Source: Posidonia oceanica
Lineage: Eukaryota; Streptophyta; Magnoliopsida; Alismatales; Posidoniaceae
DNA: 64,000 nucleotides
Direction of reading: 5' to 3'
Assembly: GCA_037176725.1 (NCBI GenBank)
Contig: JAZBRS010000023.1
Span: forward strand, 29,321,001-29,385,000
The position numbers and the translations under genes were made by a program. The notes under the pieces were generated by a model. The model worked only from the letters and a program-made list of their open reading frames with translations, ran no database searches and had not been told where the DNA came from. Positions 11,072 through 23,900 of the stretch are shown here, piece after piece; position 1 is the stretch's first letter, and each line of letters begins with the position of its first letter.

Positions 11072-11705
11072 AAGATACATCGTTTCGAGATCATTGATCT
11101 TAGTACTGTATTGTATATGGATCAGAACCGTCCTTTTCCAAGAAAACTAGGGAGAAGTCATTTTGAATAAGCTCATGTCTAAGCAATATCGACCCTTCTC
11201 ACATATATTTTGAAGAAAAAAGAAATTTTGGTGAGCACTCGGAAAACAAAGAATTCATTAATCCGGAGAGAATGTTTGGGATCTTTATTTCAGGATTATT
11301 TTTATTATTTTAGCTTGTTGGTGTTGATGTTCTCTTCAAACATACTTTGAGGATTATTTTCTGTTGATCTCTCTAAGGCCCAAGCGGCCAAGCCAATCTT
11401 ATATATAGTTATCCACGGCGCTAACACTAGTACTTGACAAAGTCGATCATAGGCCTGTTTGCAACATAGGTTTTTGGCACACAATAAAGAGTAGGAGAAA
11501 ACCAACAGCTCTTTTTGGAAGAGGATGTAAGGCCTAGGTTCGAACTTTGAATGATGATATGATTTAAAAAAACAAGAGTCACAGAAAATGGCTAAGCCGA
11601 CAAAAATTCGAATGGGTATGGACTGTTACTATCTAAACAAAGGTAGTGATTGATGGTCTGAAGTGTATTTTTTTAATATTTTGAAAAACATACATTATAA
11701 AAAAT
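11072..11705. other. Intergenic DNA without recognisable gene
   Basis: AT-rich sequence between the copia element and the fold-back arm. The open frame at 11305-11505 (minus) has no recognisable family. Nothing assignable seen. Confidence 0.6.
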
Positions 11706-12138
11706 AAGGTAAATTATAGTTTATTTTCTTCAATTATTTGTGTTTTTTTAACTTAATACCTAAACTTTTTTTCGTTACAACTTGTCTCCCTCAACTATTA
11801 TAAATTACAACAAACTCCATTTTTAAGTAAACGACGTTAAATTTTTGCATGATTTGACTGTTTACCCTCTGTAATTTACCATTCTAGAGTTAAAATTACA
11901 ATTTACCTCCTTCAACTATTTACGTTTTTCAGTTTGGTATCCTAAACATTTTTCATTACAACTTGACCTCCTCAAGGGTTAAATTACAATTTATTCTCCT
12001 CAACTATTTGAATTTTGTAACTTAGTATCATAAACTTTTTTTCGTTACAACTTGTCCCCTTCAATTATGGTAAATTACAAAAAACCACCTTTTTAGGTAA
12101 ATATCGTTAAATTTTTACTTTGTTTGACTGTTTTACCC
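11706..12138 (+). repeat. Left arm of a fold-back element
   Basis: The arm is made of about three direct units, each starting like GGTAAATTATAGTTTA and containing TTCGTTACAACTTGTC and a CAACTATT word. The same units appear inverted at 14744-15055. The right-arm sequence on the minus strand (AGGGTAAATTATAGTTTATC) matches the left end closely. A-rich flanks (AAAAAAT on both outer sides) could be a target duplication but are low in information. Elements with long, internally repetitive inverted arms are known in plants as fold-back or Mutator-like elements; the class here is not settled. Confidence 0.7.
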
Positions 12139-12382
12139 TTAGTGGGTTTTGTGCACCTAGGAAGTAGAGGAAATGATTTGATGGGAATCTCATTTCCTGT
12201 TGACCATCCAAAATAATGGTGTTTGTGCACTTAGTCTGAAATAATTTCAAAGGAAACTCATTTCCTTTACTTTCCAGAGTATATAAACTTCAATCCTTCT
12301 CATTTCCCACCCCTCCCTATGGAATTTCAACAGAATCCTGTTTTCCTCACCCGTGAAAAACCTAAATCCTATCTTCCTCACC

Positions 12383-12645
12383 CGTGAAAAACCTCCTCTT
12401 CCTCCCCTCCTCCTCCTCCGCCTCCCCATCCTCCTCCCTGCCCCTCTTCCTCCTCCACCTCCTCCCCCTCCCCGCCTCCCTCCTCCTCCTCCCTCTCCCC
12501 ATCCCTGCCCTCCTCCCTGCCCCTCTTCCTCCTCCCCCTTCCCGCCCTCCTCGATCCAGCAACAGCAAGCAACCTCCCCGCCCTCCTCGATCCAGCGGCA
12601 CTAAGCAGCCTCCCCTCCCTCCTCGATCCAGCAACAGCAAGCAGG
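12383..12645 (+). repeat. Pyrimidine (CTC/CCT)n low-complexity tract
   Basis: About 260 bp of nearly pure C/T on the plus strand, followed by three copies of a unit around CCTCGATCCAGCAACAGCAAGCA (unit about 30 bp, 12547-12640, one copy changed to GCGGCACTAAGCA). It yields long proline-, serine- or glycine-rich open frames on both strands that I take as artefacts of composition. Confidence 0.85.
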
Positions 12646-13599
12646 TATTTCCAGTCAACATCCTCCACCGTTTTTTTTGTTTCCACTCACTGCACAATTT
12701 TTTGTTTGCTCTTTTTTTGTGCTGTTCCTCCATGATTCACTCAGCCCTTTTTTTTTTTGTTTGCATCCTCCACCAATTTTTTTTTTATTTTGTTGCTCTT
12801 TGAGGCCAGAATAGAGGTGTCCTCCACCAATTTTATTTTGCTGCAGAAAACTTGCTCTTTCTTTGTGCTGTTTTGCGTGCTTTATATTTTTTGTCCAGAA
12901 TTTTGTGGTACCAATGGCTGAGAGCAACATAATATTTTTTTGAGAACGTGATAGTTCTATGGACTCTCTTCTTAGTTGATTCAGTACTGCTGTAATGGAA
13001 TGCATATTGAGCCATGGCTATCAAGAAGACTGGTTAGATGAAGGATGGGCTAGTTTATCACTCTTTGTTTTATATATAAGACTTTCTTTACTCAATGATG
13101 TCAATGCTTTGCTCTTGTTTTTTTTTTCTTTTCGGTTTCAGTTTCATCCAAATTCTGCCAAATAGGCTAACCACATCTAACCACAAGCAGTACACATGCA
13201 ATCAATTGAGCATAGTAGTAGTTAGGGTCCTTATATTTCAAAAAATCTGTGATTTGCCAATCAGTGCTTTAAAAAAACAGATTTGCTTGAGCATTCTATT
13301 GCAGCCAAAATTACATGGAAGCTCACTCTGAGAATAAAATTCATCCACCACCATTTTGTTTTGTTTTGTTGCTCTTTCTTTCCACTATTGTATGTTTCTT
13401 TCTTGTGCTTGGATATTTTCCTTGTTGGTTTCCATTATTTTTTCACATGATCATTGTATTACATATATATGTTTATTTTCCTTGATGCAGCAACTCGGCC
13501 AAATGATTTTCAAGTTCCTCCAGGTAATTTTAATCATGTTATGTATTTGATATATAAACAATAATCACAAATATTACTTTTTTTTCAGGCAAATTTTAT

Positions 13600-14058
13600 T
13601 TGGTAGATGCTGGCTATCCAAATCGACCTGAATTTATATGTCCATTTCGTGGTGTTAGATATCAATTGAGTGAGTATGATGTTGATCGGCTACCAACTAA
13701 TGCCACAGAGAACTTCAATTATAGACATTCACAATTAAGGACTGTAATTGAACACACATTTGGAGTGGTAAAACATCGTTTCACTATTCTTCGAGGTTAC
13801 ATGCCATTCCCCTTTGAAACACAAGCTAAGATTGTTCTAGCATGTTTTTTGCTTCATAATTTTATTCATAAAGCGGATCGAGAAGATTTACTTGAAGATG
13901 AATTAGAAGAAACTTGGGAAACCAATCTACTAGAAGTTGCTCAAGAGTTGGACAAGGAAGGAGAAATATATAATGGTATTGGATTAACTCAAGAACAAAA
14001 AAAAGAAAAAGTAGATCAAATGCGTGAAAATATCATGCATTCTATGTGGCATGGTTGA
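13600..14058 (+). pseudogene. Harbinger transposase, C-terminal fragment (DDE_4 type)
   Basis: The reading frame has the second aspartate region in YLVDAGYPN (the frame continues upstream of the ATG from a splice acceptor TTTTTTCAG near 13588) and the catalytic glutamate in RTVIEHTFGVVKHRF, then the LLHNFIHK motif and an acidic C-terminus. The same layout occurs in the transposase exon at 45904-46187 of this window, including the intron position just before the YLVDAxYPN motif. The first aspartate and the helix-turn-helix part are absent, so the protein cannot be catalytic. The 152 codons have no internal stop. Confidence 0.85.
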
Positions 14059-14371
14059 TAATTGTAATTTATTTTTAAGAACTTGCAATGTTGTTTGAAC
14101 TTTTGTATGACTCAAATTTATATTATGAAGTAGGATATTTGATTGAGTTTCAAGTTAACAATTGTGAGATTAACAATGTCTGCTTTCCTTTGAAATCTAT
14201 TGATAAGCACAAACACCTATATTCTAGTTTCCTTTGCTTTCTTGAACAGGCACAAACAACAAGAAACTTGGTCAACAGGAAATCAATTTCCCTTACTTTC
14301 CAATTCCTGGCAATTCCTGTTGACTCCAGAATTCCATTTCCTATCAAATTTTGTGCACAAACAGGCCCTTA

Positions 14372-14743
14372 GTTATAAGTAATCCCTTTCTTAATTCTAC
14401 GGAATCTGACCCGAATGTTACCCCTACAGAATCCTTTCTTCCTCATTCACACCCTACTCGACACAAATCTCGGTCATTGACACCCTTTCCGATCAGGTTG
14501 AGACATTCGATTGAGATATGCTTGATGATGACCAGGAAGAAGCTCGAGATCTTTTTATGGTATTGATGAAACTTGAGATCATCAGTCCATCAAGAAAAAA
14601 TGGTTTGGGAAAGAAGGTGAAAGGAGACACTCTTGGTAGTGAAGTTGGATTTAGGATTTATGATGTAGAAAAAATAGAAGAGGATGGAGAAGAAGAAGAT
14701 GGGAAAGAAGGACAGATTTGTCCAAAAGAAATATTATAAATGT
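14372..14743. other. Spacer of the fold-back element
   Basis: Sequence between the Harbinger insertion and the right arm. A 73-codon open frame at 14518-14739 is rich in Glu, Lys and Asp with no recognisable family. It may be a scrap of captured host sequence, but I cannot show it. Confidence 0.5.
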
Positions 14744-15055
14744 CACGTGACCCTTCAAACCTAACGAAAGGGTCTTATTGTTTAATAGAAGTAGTTGAGG
14801 GAAGCAAGTTATAATTGAAAAGGTTTAGGGTACTAAATTGAAAAACTTGAATAGTTGAATGGGGTAAATGAAAGAAGATGGGAAGAAAGGTAAATTTATC
14901 CAAAAAAAATACTGTAATCCTTCAAACCTAACGGAAGAGATCTTGTTGCCAAACGGAGGTAGCTGAGGGGAACAAGTTGTAACGAAAAAGAGTTTAATGT
15001 ATTAAGTTGAAAAATACGAATAGTTAAAAGGATAAACTATAATTTACCCTAAAAA
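14744..15055 (-). repeat. Right arm of the fold-back element
   Basis: Two units inverted relative to 11706-12138. Plus-strand landmarks are AGCAAGTTATAATTGAAAA at about 14801, GAACAAGTTGTAACGAAAAAG at about 14970 and the outer end ACTATAATTTACCCT at about 15041-15055. The left arm carries three units and the right arm two, so the arms are unequal. Confidence 0.7.
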
Positions 15056-16763
15056 AATATGGTATTAATAGTCAATTATACATTTAGTTAACATAAATAT
15101 GAAAAGATTATATTAAAAAAATATTGATACTTCAAATGTCAAAATAAAACCCAAATATGTCTTAAAATATCTTCCTGAAAAATATAAATCATAATTTAAT
15201 AGATAGTAATCATAAATATTCTCACTAATAAATTTAATAATAAACATATTTTACTCTATAACATATGTATTATAATTATAAAAAAATTATCAAAATAAAT
15301 TCAACATAATTAAATTATAATTAAAATAAATATGTCAATGTCAAATATATTGATATTTTATGTCAATATAGCCCCATTTCCCCGCTTCACTTTCTTGACT
15401 TCTGCATGTTTTAAGAGGGAAGTCAAGGAGTTGGAGTCATGTATATTTTCAGGAAGCCATGGAATGATAGAAGTCAAGGAAACGTAGTTCTAGGACTTCT
15501 CAACGACCAATTGTCGGAAAAATTGAGTCCAGAATTCTGTTCCCCACTTGCAGTCTCACTTCCTTGCAATCAATTCCATCCTGAAATAAAATAATACGGA
15601 GCAAGGAGGAGGATGTAGGAATGCCGTCCCACCGTAGGAACCCCGTGTCTGAGGTGTGGGGGCAGGGGCAGGGGCAGGGGCAGGGGGTGCAAAGAGCATT
15701 TCTTAGTAGGAGGCTTTTAGTTGTAGCGCGCGGGAGCCTGGTACTCTGAGTCTCCTTTTCCGGTTTGTTCCTGTTGTCTATAGTGACCACTAACAGGCTA
15801 AATTGCCTTCACTAAAGCAGCACTAAAACGAAGTACCATTTCACTTTCATGCTATATTATGCATAATAAAAAATAAAGAAATTTATGAAAATTAGAATTA
15901 TTTAAAAATTGACTCAAATACTGGAAAAAAAATCCATTGCCATGCCTGAGCTGTTGTGGCCCCCCACACAACCAAATAAGACTCTCCTCATCGGTCGCCG
16001 AGCCAAGAATGGAACCATGGGGGGACAGCCATTTACATTATATATGTAGCTATAGAATTTAAAAAAATTAAAATAAAAATAAAAGCCATCTTAATAAAAA
16101 TAAGAATGATTCTTAGAAACAAAATAGGGTATTCTTTCTTTTACAAAAAAATGTATCTAGTAAAACATAGATATTTATAAAAAGTAATCCTAAAACGGCA
16201 ATTTCAGTTTTCATATGGTATCAAAAAACATATCCAATTGTTAAAAAACATGAAAATTTACAAAAACAAATAACCCCAAGAAGACAATTTAGTCTTCATA
16301 AGATACCCAAAAATATATTCAATTGTTAGTAATATAGATATTTACAAAAAATACACCAAAATCTTAACTAACGCTAATTTTCAATAAAATTGAGCCTTTC
16401 ATTCAGTTACATAGTGACATCACGAATTAATATATTAGTACTAATATTCTTAGCAATTTCTTTATCGATATAAACAACTAAATTATCTAGATGAAATACA
16501 TCTTTCTTAATATGAAGTCTAGTTTAACAAACTTCATAGCTGAACATGCTTGTTTAGTGTTTGCAATTGAAATCAAAATAATTGACATAAGATGAATCAA
16601 AGTATCTACAAGAAAATAGATCTTTAACTTCTCTTCTGTCATTGTCCTACAAAGTTTAAAAAGTATCATCAATTTTAGAAATTGAGGATCACAAAATATA
16701 TTCTACTAATAAATATGCAATTGATAACTCAAGTGTTGTGTCTCTTGATTTGTGAAGTATTTA
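15056..16763. other. AT-rich intergenic DNA without recognisable gene
   Basis: Mostly AT-rich. A less AT-rich island at 15360-15760 contains the G-run described separately and some polypurine/polypyrimidine sequence, but no frame with recognisable product. Open frames at 15500-15790 and 16487-16672 (minus) are taken as chance. Confidence 0.6.
15656..15687 (+). repeat. (GGGGCA)n run with G-quadruplex pattern
   Basis: Four to five G-runs of four or five bases are separated by CA (GTGGGGGCAGGGGCAGGGGC and so on). This fits the canonical four-run, short-loop G-quadruplex pattern on the plus strand. It stands alone in an AT-rich region and does not adjoin a recognisable promoter. Confidence 0.85.
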
Positions 16764-17144
16764 GGGTCTGATTGGTTTGAAGGAATTAGAGGAAATTAGG
16801 AGAAATTCTTCATAAATTAAGTGTTTAGTTCTCATTTATTGGTCAAATTTCAGTAGGTTGATCAAAAAAGTGATGAAAATGAGAGGAGTTGGTTTTCCTT
16901 CAAAAAATATGGGAATACTAATTCCACCTGTTTTTCTAATCCATTTTAGGAAAGTAAGTCCACCCCAAATACTTTGGAGAACAAACCAAATTCCAATAAT
17001 TAAAAATTCTACCAATCAAACACTGAAATTTCTAATTCCAAGAATATAATCAAATACCAACCTTTCAACTCCTACATTTAGAATTCTAATTCCAAAAAGT
17101 TCAACTCCACTTGAAATTGCAATTCCTACAAACCAAACAGAGTC
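16764..17144. mobile_element. Tourist-like (Harbinger-type) MITE
   Basis: 381 bp with terminal inverted repeats GGGTCTGATTGGTTTG at the left and CAAACCAAACAGAGTC at the right, flanked on both sides by TTA (16761-16763, 17145-17147). Subterminal AAGGAATT/AATTCCTA also mirror each other. It has no coding capacity. The TTA duplication places it with PIF/Harbinger MITEs. Confidence 0.85.
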
Positions 17145-17392
17145 TTAGGATAAAATTTCCATGTTAACCTATAAACATCATCAACTTAGAATAATTTGTA
17201 ATCATCATTAGAATCCAAAGCAACACTTAGAGTAAGGAACATGCAATTTAAAATTTATATAGAATCGATGGTTTACACTACCCCCAACATTTGTTCTTTG
17301 ATAATACATACTTCTATTGGATTTTTTCTAGAAGAAAGGGGGGAAACAACCCCTACATGAGCCCCCTAGCTCTACCCTTGTTCCTAATAAAA

Positions 17393-17577
17393 GACTGTGT
17401 TTGATTCTCACTCTAACAAATTTTAATGTCTGTTGGAGCTATAATCAAGGAGAAGCAAGGTCCTGCTTCTCACAGTAGCAATTTGTAGGCAGCTTTTTCA
17501 ATTTTTGTAATATAAATATTATTTTCTTTGCATTGGAATTAGTAAAATCAAAATCCACACAACAATCAAACACAGTC
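17393..17577. mobile_element. Short MITE with perfect 14-bp inverted ends
   Basis: The left end GACTGTGTTTGATT and right end AATCAAACACAGTC are exact reverse complements. AAA stands on both sides (17390-17392, 17578-17580), a possible 3-bp target duplication, though A-rich sequence is weak evidence. 185 bp, no coding capacity. It lies five bases from the LINE target duplication. Confidence 0.75.
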
Positions 17578-18228
17578 AAAGGCACTTATATGTTGTCATC
17601 CTTTGGTGGATTTGTCTCCATCTTCATCGAAACAATCATAGATTCCTCCTATGAAACCATCGGTGGTACCTTTGTTACGCTCACGCTTTGACGCTCCCGC
17701 GAGCGCTCTGACGCTCACGCTCAGTCTCTCGCCTTCAACTGCCGTCGATCTGTAGCCAAGAACGGCTACGCAACATCAACAGAGCAGCGGTCTATCCCAT
17801 AAGCCATCAGCTGCCATCTTTGTAGGAAATCTTCTGTGGAGATTATGCGATGGGTAAATCTTTGCAGGGAAGTCTTCATTGGCTTCAATATGTAAGAGCC
17901 AAACACGAAAGAGATTTGTTTTTTCTCAGTCGCCGGTAAGGCCGATTGAGTCCTTTTTTTCTGGCCTATCCTCCCTCTCATTTCTAACGATTCCTTCTCC
18001 CTCACATAACTCTACTGGCTCAGATCTATACATGTATCTGCATCTAGATGCCGAACAAAAGGTGCTCACTTCTATATCCCCCTCTGAGAGCTTTAAAAAT
18101 GGCAGATCTGGGATCTCGACGCCAGATGGGGCAAGTCCTATCTCTTCCCTTGCTGTCTTCACCCCCATTAATTCTTTGTAAGCGACTAAATCGTTGGATC
18201 TGGGGGGTTTCTTCGAGAATCTTCTTCG

Positions 18229-20944
18229 GTGATTCAAGAGAAGATCTGTAGATCTAAAGTATGTTCAGACAAGTTTTTAGATCTCATAAAATCTAGTCCC
18301 TACCTATCGTGTGTGGAGCAAGTAACCTCTGATACGACTTCCGCTCCTCCCTCTTTGCTTCTTGAGAAATCGGTGATTATGGATGATGTGTGTTCTATAC
18401 CAGAATCATCCGCAGGGACTTGGCCGCCTGTGCTTATTCCTGCTTGTCCCTTGCCCTATTTTTCTCAGTTGCCGGTTGTTTCTTTGTCTTCTCCAGCAAG
18501 TTCCGGTCGTCGTGACGAGGACCAAAGGTCATTAATTACTTGTGCGGCTCCCAAGAAGTTAATTGATTTGTATCCGTCTTTGTCGATGAAGCTAAACCCT
18601 AGCATTAATTTTGATAATAATCCTATTAACGAAGTTAATTGTCATTCAATACCTCCTAATTATTCTTTCTCTAGTATTAAAGGTGATAATCTTTCCGACT
18701 GTTGGGATAAATTCTTATTATCGGAGAGGCAGAGCGCATTAATGGTGCATGTATCTCAAGGAGATACTGAAGATTTGAATTGGATTTTTTCTGACACCTC
18801 GATTTCCCAACCTGTAGCAAGTGAATATAAAAATTCTTTAGTACAGGTTTTGTTAACGAGATTATGAGGTTAAGTCCACCTCAAGCTCCTTCATTAAATT
18901 CTAATAACCCCTATAATTCTATTACTGCCACGACTCTAACATCTTTTGTTAGTCGGCAGAAAACTTCTCTCGCCCTCCCACCGGTGTCTTCGCCAATACA
19001 CCACCCTGAATTAATGATCAAGCACACTACTTGTGATAGGGCATTTAATTGGCAGATATGCATTGATACTGTCTCTGATCCTTAGTCAAATAACTTGAAT
19101 ATTGAATATGAGCAAGGCGAGATTTTTGCTTTGGGCTCTCGTTTTTTCCCGTTGGCCTCTTCCCCACCTCATACGAAAACTGATAAGGTTCTCACCAACC
19201 CCTCTCCATCTCTTTACACAAGACCTTCTGGGAAATTACTGTTTTCACCGACGAATAGTTGGAACTTGGTGAAACAAAGGCGTATTCTTACTCCTCTACA
19301 CTTTTTCTATACTCGGAGAGGTAAGTGCTTTAAATGTGGCCTTCGGAGGCATCATAAACAATGTTGCAGATATAGTGAATTTTGTTTTAAATGTAGATCA
19401 CCTAACCACTCAATAGCTATCTGCAGATTTTTCTCTCATAGTTCTGTGGGACTGGAACCACTTGTTGACAAAGCCCATCCTCATAAGTCGGCATTAATGG
19501 CTGATCTAACCCCTTAGAATCCGATTACTATCCCACCATCGGATGATACTTACGATCAGTTAAATTTTCTGTCCACTTGTGCTATTGCGACCACCAAACT
19601 GTCCAAGGAGGATTTGCTTGCTCATTTTGCCCGTCACTAGACTCATTCCTTAGACCTGGAAGTTTTCGGCATCTCCTAGGGGAGATACATGGTCAAATTC
19701 CCTTCCCAGACACTTAGAGAAGAAGCCTTAAGTCTTTCTGGTATGGTTGTGTCTAATACCCCTGTATCCTTCTCTCCATGGTCCATTCACACAAGTTCTA
19801 TCCATACACTCAGAGAGGAGGGCTTCTGGATCTGCATGGAAGGTATACCCTATCATCTTTGAAGTGTTAATTTATTCCATCGCATGACTGCTGAATTTGC
19901 TGAGTTACTGGAAGTCAACTTTGGCAATGATCAGGCCTGGTACCAAGGTTTTGCCAAGATCAAAATTCGTCTCCACCTCGGAAAAGACCTCCCTAATCTA
20001 CGATATTTCTCTTTTGCTAAGAATGTCTATCCTATTCGTTTTAATAGAATCTGGGATATATGTTCTCCATCCAACTCTTCTTGGGGGCCTAGCCCCTTTT
20101 CGTTGGGTTCCTATTCCTATAGGGATTTGTGCAAATCTTTCAGTAAATAACTTAGAGGATACAAAGGTAGAAGGGGTGGCCGAGGCGGTTGGAGACAAAA
20201 CTCAGGATATAAATGGACTAGGTCTCCCTCTAGGTCGGTTAGGGCTAGACGAGCTTCTAGAGGAAAAAATCCTACACGTCCCCAGAAAAAATAAATTCCC
20301 CATCCTTCGATTGAACCTAGTATACTGCCTCGACCCTGGCCAGAGGCTCCTATTGTCTCTACTCCCGTAGATAGTCAAAATCGTGCTTAGGCCTGTCCTT
20401 TACACTCGGGCAAGGGCGTTGCCCTATCTGGATCGGTAGTAACCCCGAACCCATCTCTTATGTTCCTGGGGCTCATGAGACAAAATCTTGAAGATCTCAA
20501 AAAACCCAAAGGCAAGCACTTCTTGTGGCTCTTGAGGAATTGGAAAATGATGAATCTGAGGACGAAACTGGTACTTGTGCTCCTACTCCGCACACAGCTG
20601 TCACGACCTCTACTACAGGTAATCTTAATCAGATACCTTTTAATTTATCTCTGCATGATATAAGAAATCCTGCCTCAAATACTGCTTCACCTTCTTCATC
20701 CCCCTTAAACTCCTTCACCTCATTGGATGCATCTATTGGCAAGGAAAATTTCACTAATGGTATTTTGACATGGGATTCTTATGATGATTTTTCAAGTTTC
20801 TATTCAAAGATTGGTATTTTATTTAATGACAACGCTGAGGCTAAACTTTTTCTTGATCATGTACAAGCGCAACAACATTTGCCTGTGATTAATCTAGATC
20901 ACAACAATGCATGTGTGGAGCATTTACATGCTCTATGTATTTAA
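18229..20944 (+). pseudogene. LINE ORF1 remnant (nucleic-acid-binding, two CCHC knuckles)
   Basis: Broken frames run through 18229-18867, 18864-19085, 19095-19517, 19897-20370 and 20525-20944. Two consecutive CX2CX4HX4C zinc knuckles are encoded at 19326-19434 (CFKCGLRRHHKQCC and CFKCRSPNHSIAIC). After them, around 19615-19860, a region resembling the RNA-binding domain of plant L1 ORF1 can be read through stops (EVFGISWGRYMVKFPS is interrupted only by an upstream TAG). Zinc knuckles lying before that domain is an arrangement seen in some plant L1 families. The true start is uncertain; an upstream ATG frame at 17879-18181 may belong to it. Confidence 0.75.
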
Positions 20945-20957
20945 TTTCTCTGTTCCT

Positions 20958-23900
20958 ATGATTATTCTTGCCTGGAACATTAGAGGCTTAGGGAGTAGTA
21001 ATAAGCGATGAGAGCTTAGAAATATTGTGTGTCGATGCAAATGTGACTTTCTTATTGTTTGTGAAACAAAAACTGACTCCTTCTCTCCTGTACTACTTAG
21101 ATCTATTGGGGGTGGTAGGTTAAGTTGTTGGGATTTCCTTCCTTCTCAAGAAAATGCCAGTGGTATCCTGATAGGATGGGATGCCTCTCTGGCCTCAAAG
21201 ATGAATGTGCATATTGGATCATATTCCCTTTCTATACAATTTCAGAATCTTTCTGACTCATTCAATTGGTGGCTTATGGGGGTTTATGGGTCGTGCTCTT
21301 CTACTCATAAAATTCAATTTTTAGATGAGCTCCGAGATTTATATCACCTAGTGGGTGAAAATTGGGTAATTGGCGGAGAAATTTAATCTCATTAGATTCT
21401 CATATGAGCGGTCCAATAAAACTACATATTCCCCACTTATGGCTAACTTTAACAATTTCATTGCTACCTCCAGGTCTTATAGACTTTTCTCCTACCAACT
21501 GTTCCTTCACCTGGTCAAACTTTCAAGAGGAGACTATCATGGTTAAGCTTGATCGTTTCTTGGTCTCTTCTAGCTGGGAATCTCATTTTCCTAGATCTAA
21601 CTGCATTGGAAAAGCTAGATTGATCTCTAATCATATTCTTATATGCCTTGATACCAAACCCCCAGGGTGGGGACCCTTCCCTTTCAGATTCTATAGGTCT
21701 TGACTACTTTCTGATGGCTTTGAAAATATGGTTCAGGCTACTTGGCCAGATTTCTTGTCTAGTGCAGATCCTATTAAAAAAGTTTCTTACAAACTAAAAG
21801 TAGTAGAATTGGCTTCTCTCTCATAGAAATGACTATAATGCTATATTAGAGGACATTGAGAATGTCATTCATAGACTGGATGTACAATCAGAATCCTCTC
21901 CTCTAACTATGGATGAATGGTTGCAGAAGCAATCCTTGAGAAGAGAATACTTCAATATCCTACTTGGACAAGAAATTTATTGGAAACAACGTTCTTACAT
22001 CCAATGGTTAAAAGAAGGAGACCTAAATACCTCATTCTTTCATAAGATAGTAAACTCTAGAAAAAGGAAAAATTCTATATCATCTCTTATCATTAATAAC
22101 AATTGGTCTGAGTCCCCATCTTTGATTTGTAATGCTATTACGAATCATTTCTATTATATTTTTAATAAGCCACAGAATCTTAGAATTTCTCTAGATTGGG
22201 ATCTTCTGTTGCCAAATAAAGTACCCCAGCCTCATTCACTTGAGACCACATTCTCAGTGGATGAAATCAAAGAAAGTGTTTTCGCATCGTCGAGAGAAAA
22301 ATCCCTTGGGCCTGTTGGATTCCCCTTATGCTTCTACCACCACTTTTGGAATGTGGTTAAGGATGACCTGGTAGAATTTTTCCATTTTTTCCATCAATCA
22401 GATAGCATTGACACTTTGAGTAGTATCAACCAAACTTTTATTGCTTTCATTCCTAAAAAGAGCAAGACAGAAAGAATTCAAGACTTTAGACCAATTAGTC
22501 TATTAAACAGCAGTTATAAAATCATCTCTAAGTGTCTTGCTACTAGGTTGAGTCCTATTCATAGCTCTTTGTTTGATGATTCCCAAAGTGTCTTAATTTC
22601 TCCCAGGGCGTAACATCAGTGACTGTTTCCTAGTAGCTCAAGAAACACTCCATCTACTTCACTCTACTCACAGACTAGGTATTATACTTAAATTAGACTT
22701 TAAAAAAGCCTTTGATAATGTTAACTGGTATTATACTCAAAGGATTTGGATTTGGTGAAAAATGGATAGCCTGGATGAAAGTGTGCCTTTACTCAGCAAA
22801 ATTCTCCATCCTGGTTAATGGATCCCCTAAAGGCTTTTTTGGAGCTTCAAATGGTCTACGGTAAGGTGATCCTTTATCTCCTCTCTTGTTTATTATTGTG
22901 ACACACAATCTTAACAGGATGCTGAGCTTAGGAAGAGAAAATAATCTTATTGAAAGAATAAAATTTTCTCATAATGGTCCTGAGGTGATGAATATCCAAT
23001 ATGCTGATGATACTCTAATTTTCTTAGAGCCATCTGATCGATGTATTGTAAATCTTAAAAGAATTCTTTGTTATTTTCAAGCTTGTGCTGGACTTAAAAT
23101 AAAATTTAATAAATCCTCTCTTACTGGGATTGGTATTCCTAATGCTCTAGTTAACCGATACAGTGTTATGCTAGGTTGTTCCCAATCTTCCCTTCCATTG
23201 CCTTATTTAGGACTTCCACTGCATTATAGGAAGGCATCCTACAATGATTGGACGACAGTTATTGATAAAATCACAGGTAAGCTAGAGTCCTAGAAATCCA
23301 AATATTTATCTCTCTAGGGAAGGCTAACCCTCCTTAACTCTGTCTTATCGGCAATACCTACCTATTATTTTTCTGTTCTGCACTTACTTGTTAGGGTGGA
23401 AAAAGAAATAGATAGGATACGTAGAAGATTTTTATGGACTTCAAATCCATATGGCCCTACGAGCATTCCACTAATGAAGTGGCAAAACCTTTGTAGACAT
23501 AGGAATCAAGATGGATTGGGGATCATTAATATCAGAAACTTTTGTTCAGCCCTTAAATGTAAGCTCTTTTGGCAACTTCTTGAAAATAACAATCGGCTTA
23601 AATGGCTCACCCTTGTCAGGAATAGATACTTCCACCATAACAGCTTTGGTGCTCTATTAAATGTTTCTTCTAGGAATTCCTCACCTCTTTGGTAGGAACT
23701 AAAGGCTCGGTATTCTGTAGTTAACACATTTCTTAGATTCTTAGTGAATAATGGCCGGAAAATTTTATTCTGGCAAAATAATTGGGTTACAAATACTCCT
23801 TTGAAGTATGAGCTACCTAATCTGTATTCCTTGATTAAGAATAAGAAGTGCAATTTGGAAAAGTACAACACCTTTGAAAGTTAAGATTTTTGGTTGGCTT

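Larger units (their letters stand above)
12142..14368 (+). mobile_element. PIF/Harbinger element, internally deleted
   Basis: Ends are GTGGGTTTTGTGCAC on the left and GTGCACAAACAGGCCC on the right, an imperfect terminal inverted repeat with the GTGCAC core conserved. TTA stands immediately outside both ends (12139-12141 and 14369-14371), the target duplication typical of PIF/Harbinger. Subterminal GGAAATG/CATTTCC words also mirror each other. Inside is only the C-terminal part of a Harbinger transposase. The 2.2-kb length, with no N-terminal transposase half or Myb-like ORF, makes it a non-autonomous derivative. Confidence 0.85.

Noticed and set aside
12353..12803. Proline/serine-rich and glycine/arginine-rich open frames
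   Set aside because: Products of a C/T low-complexity tract inside a Harbinger derivative.
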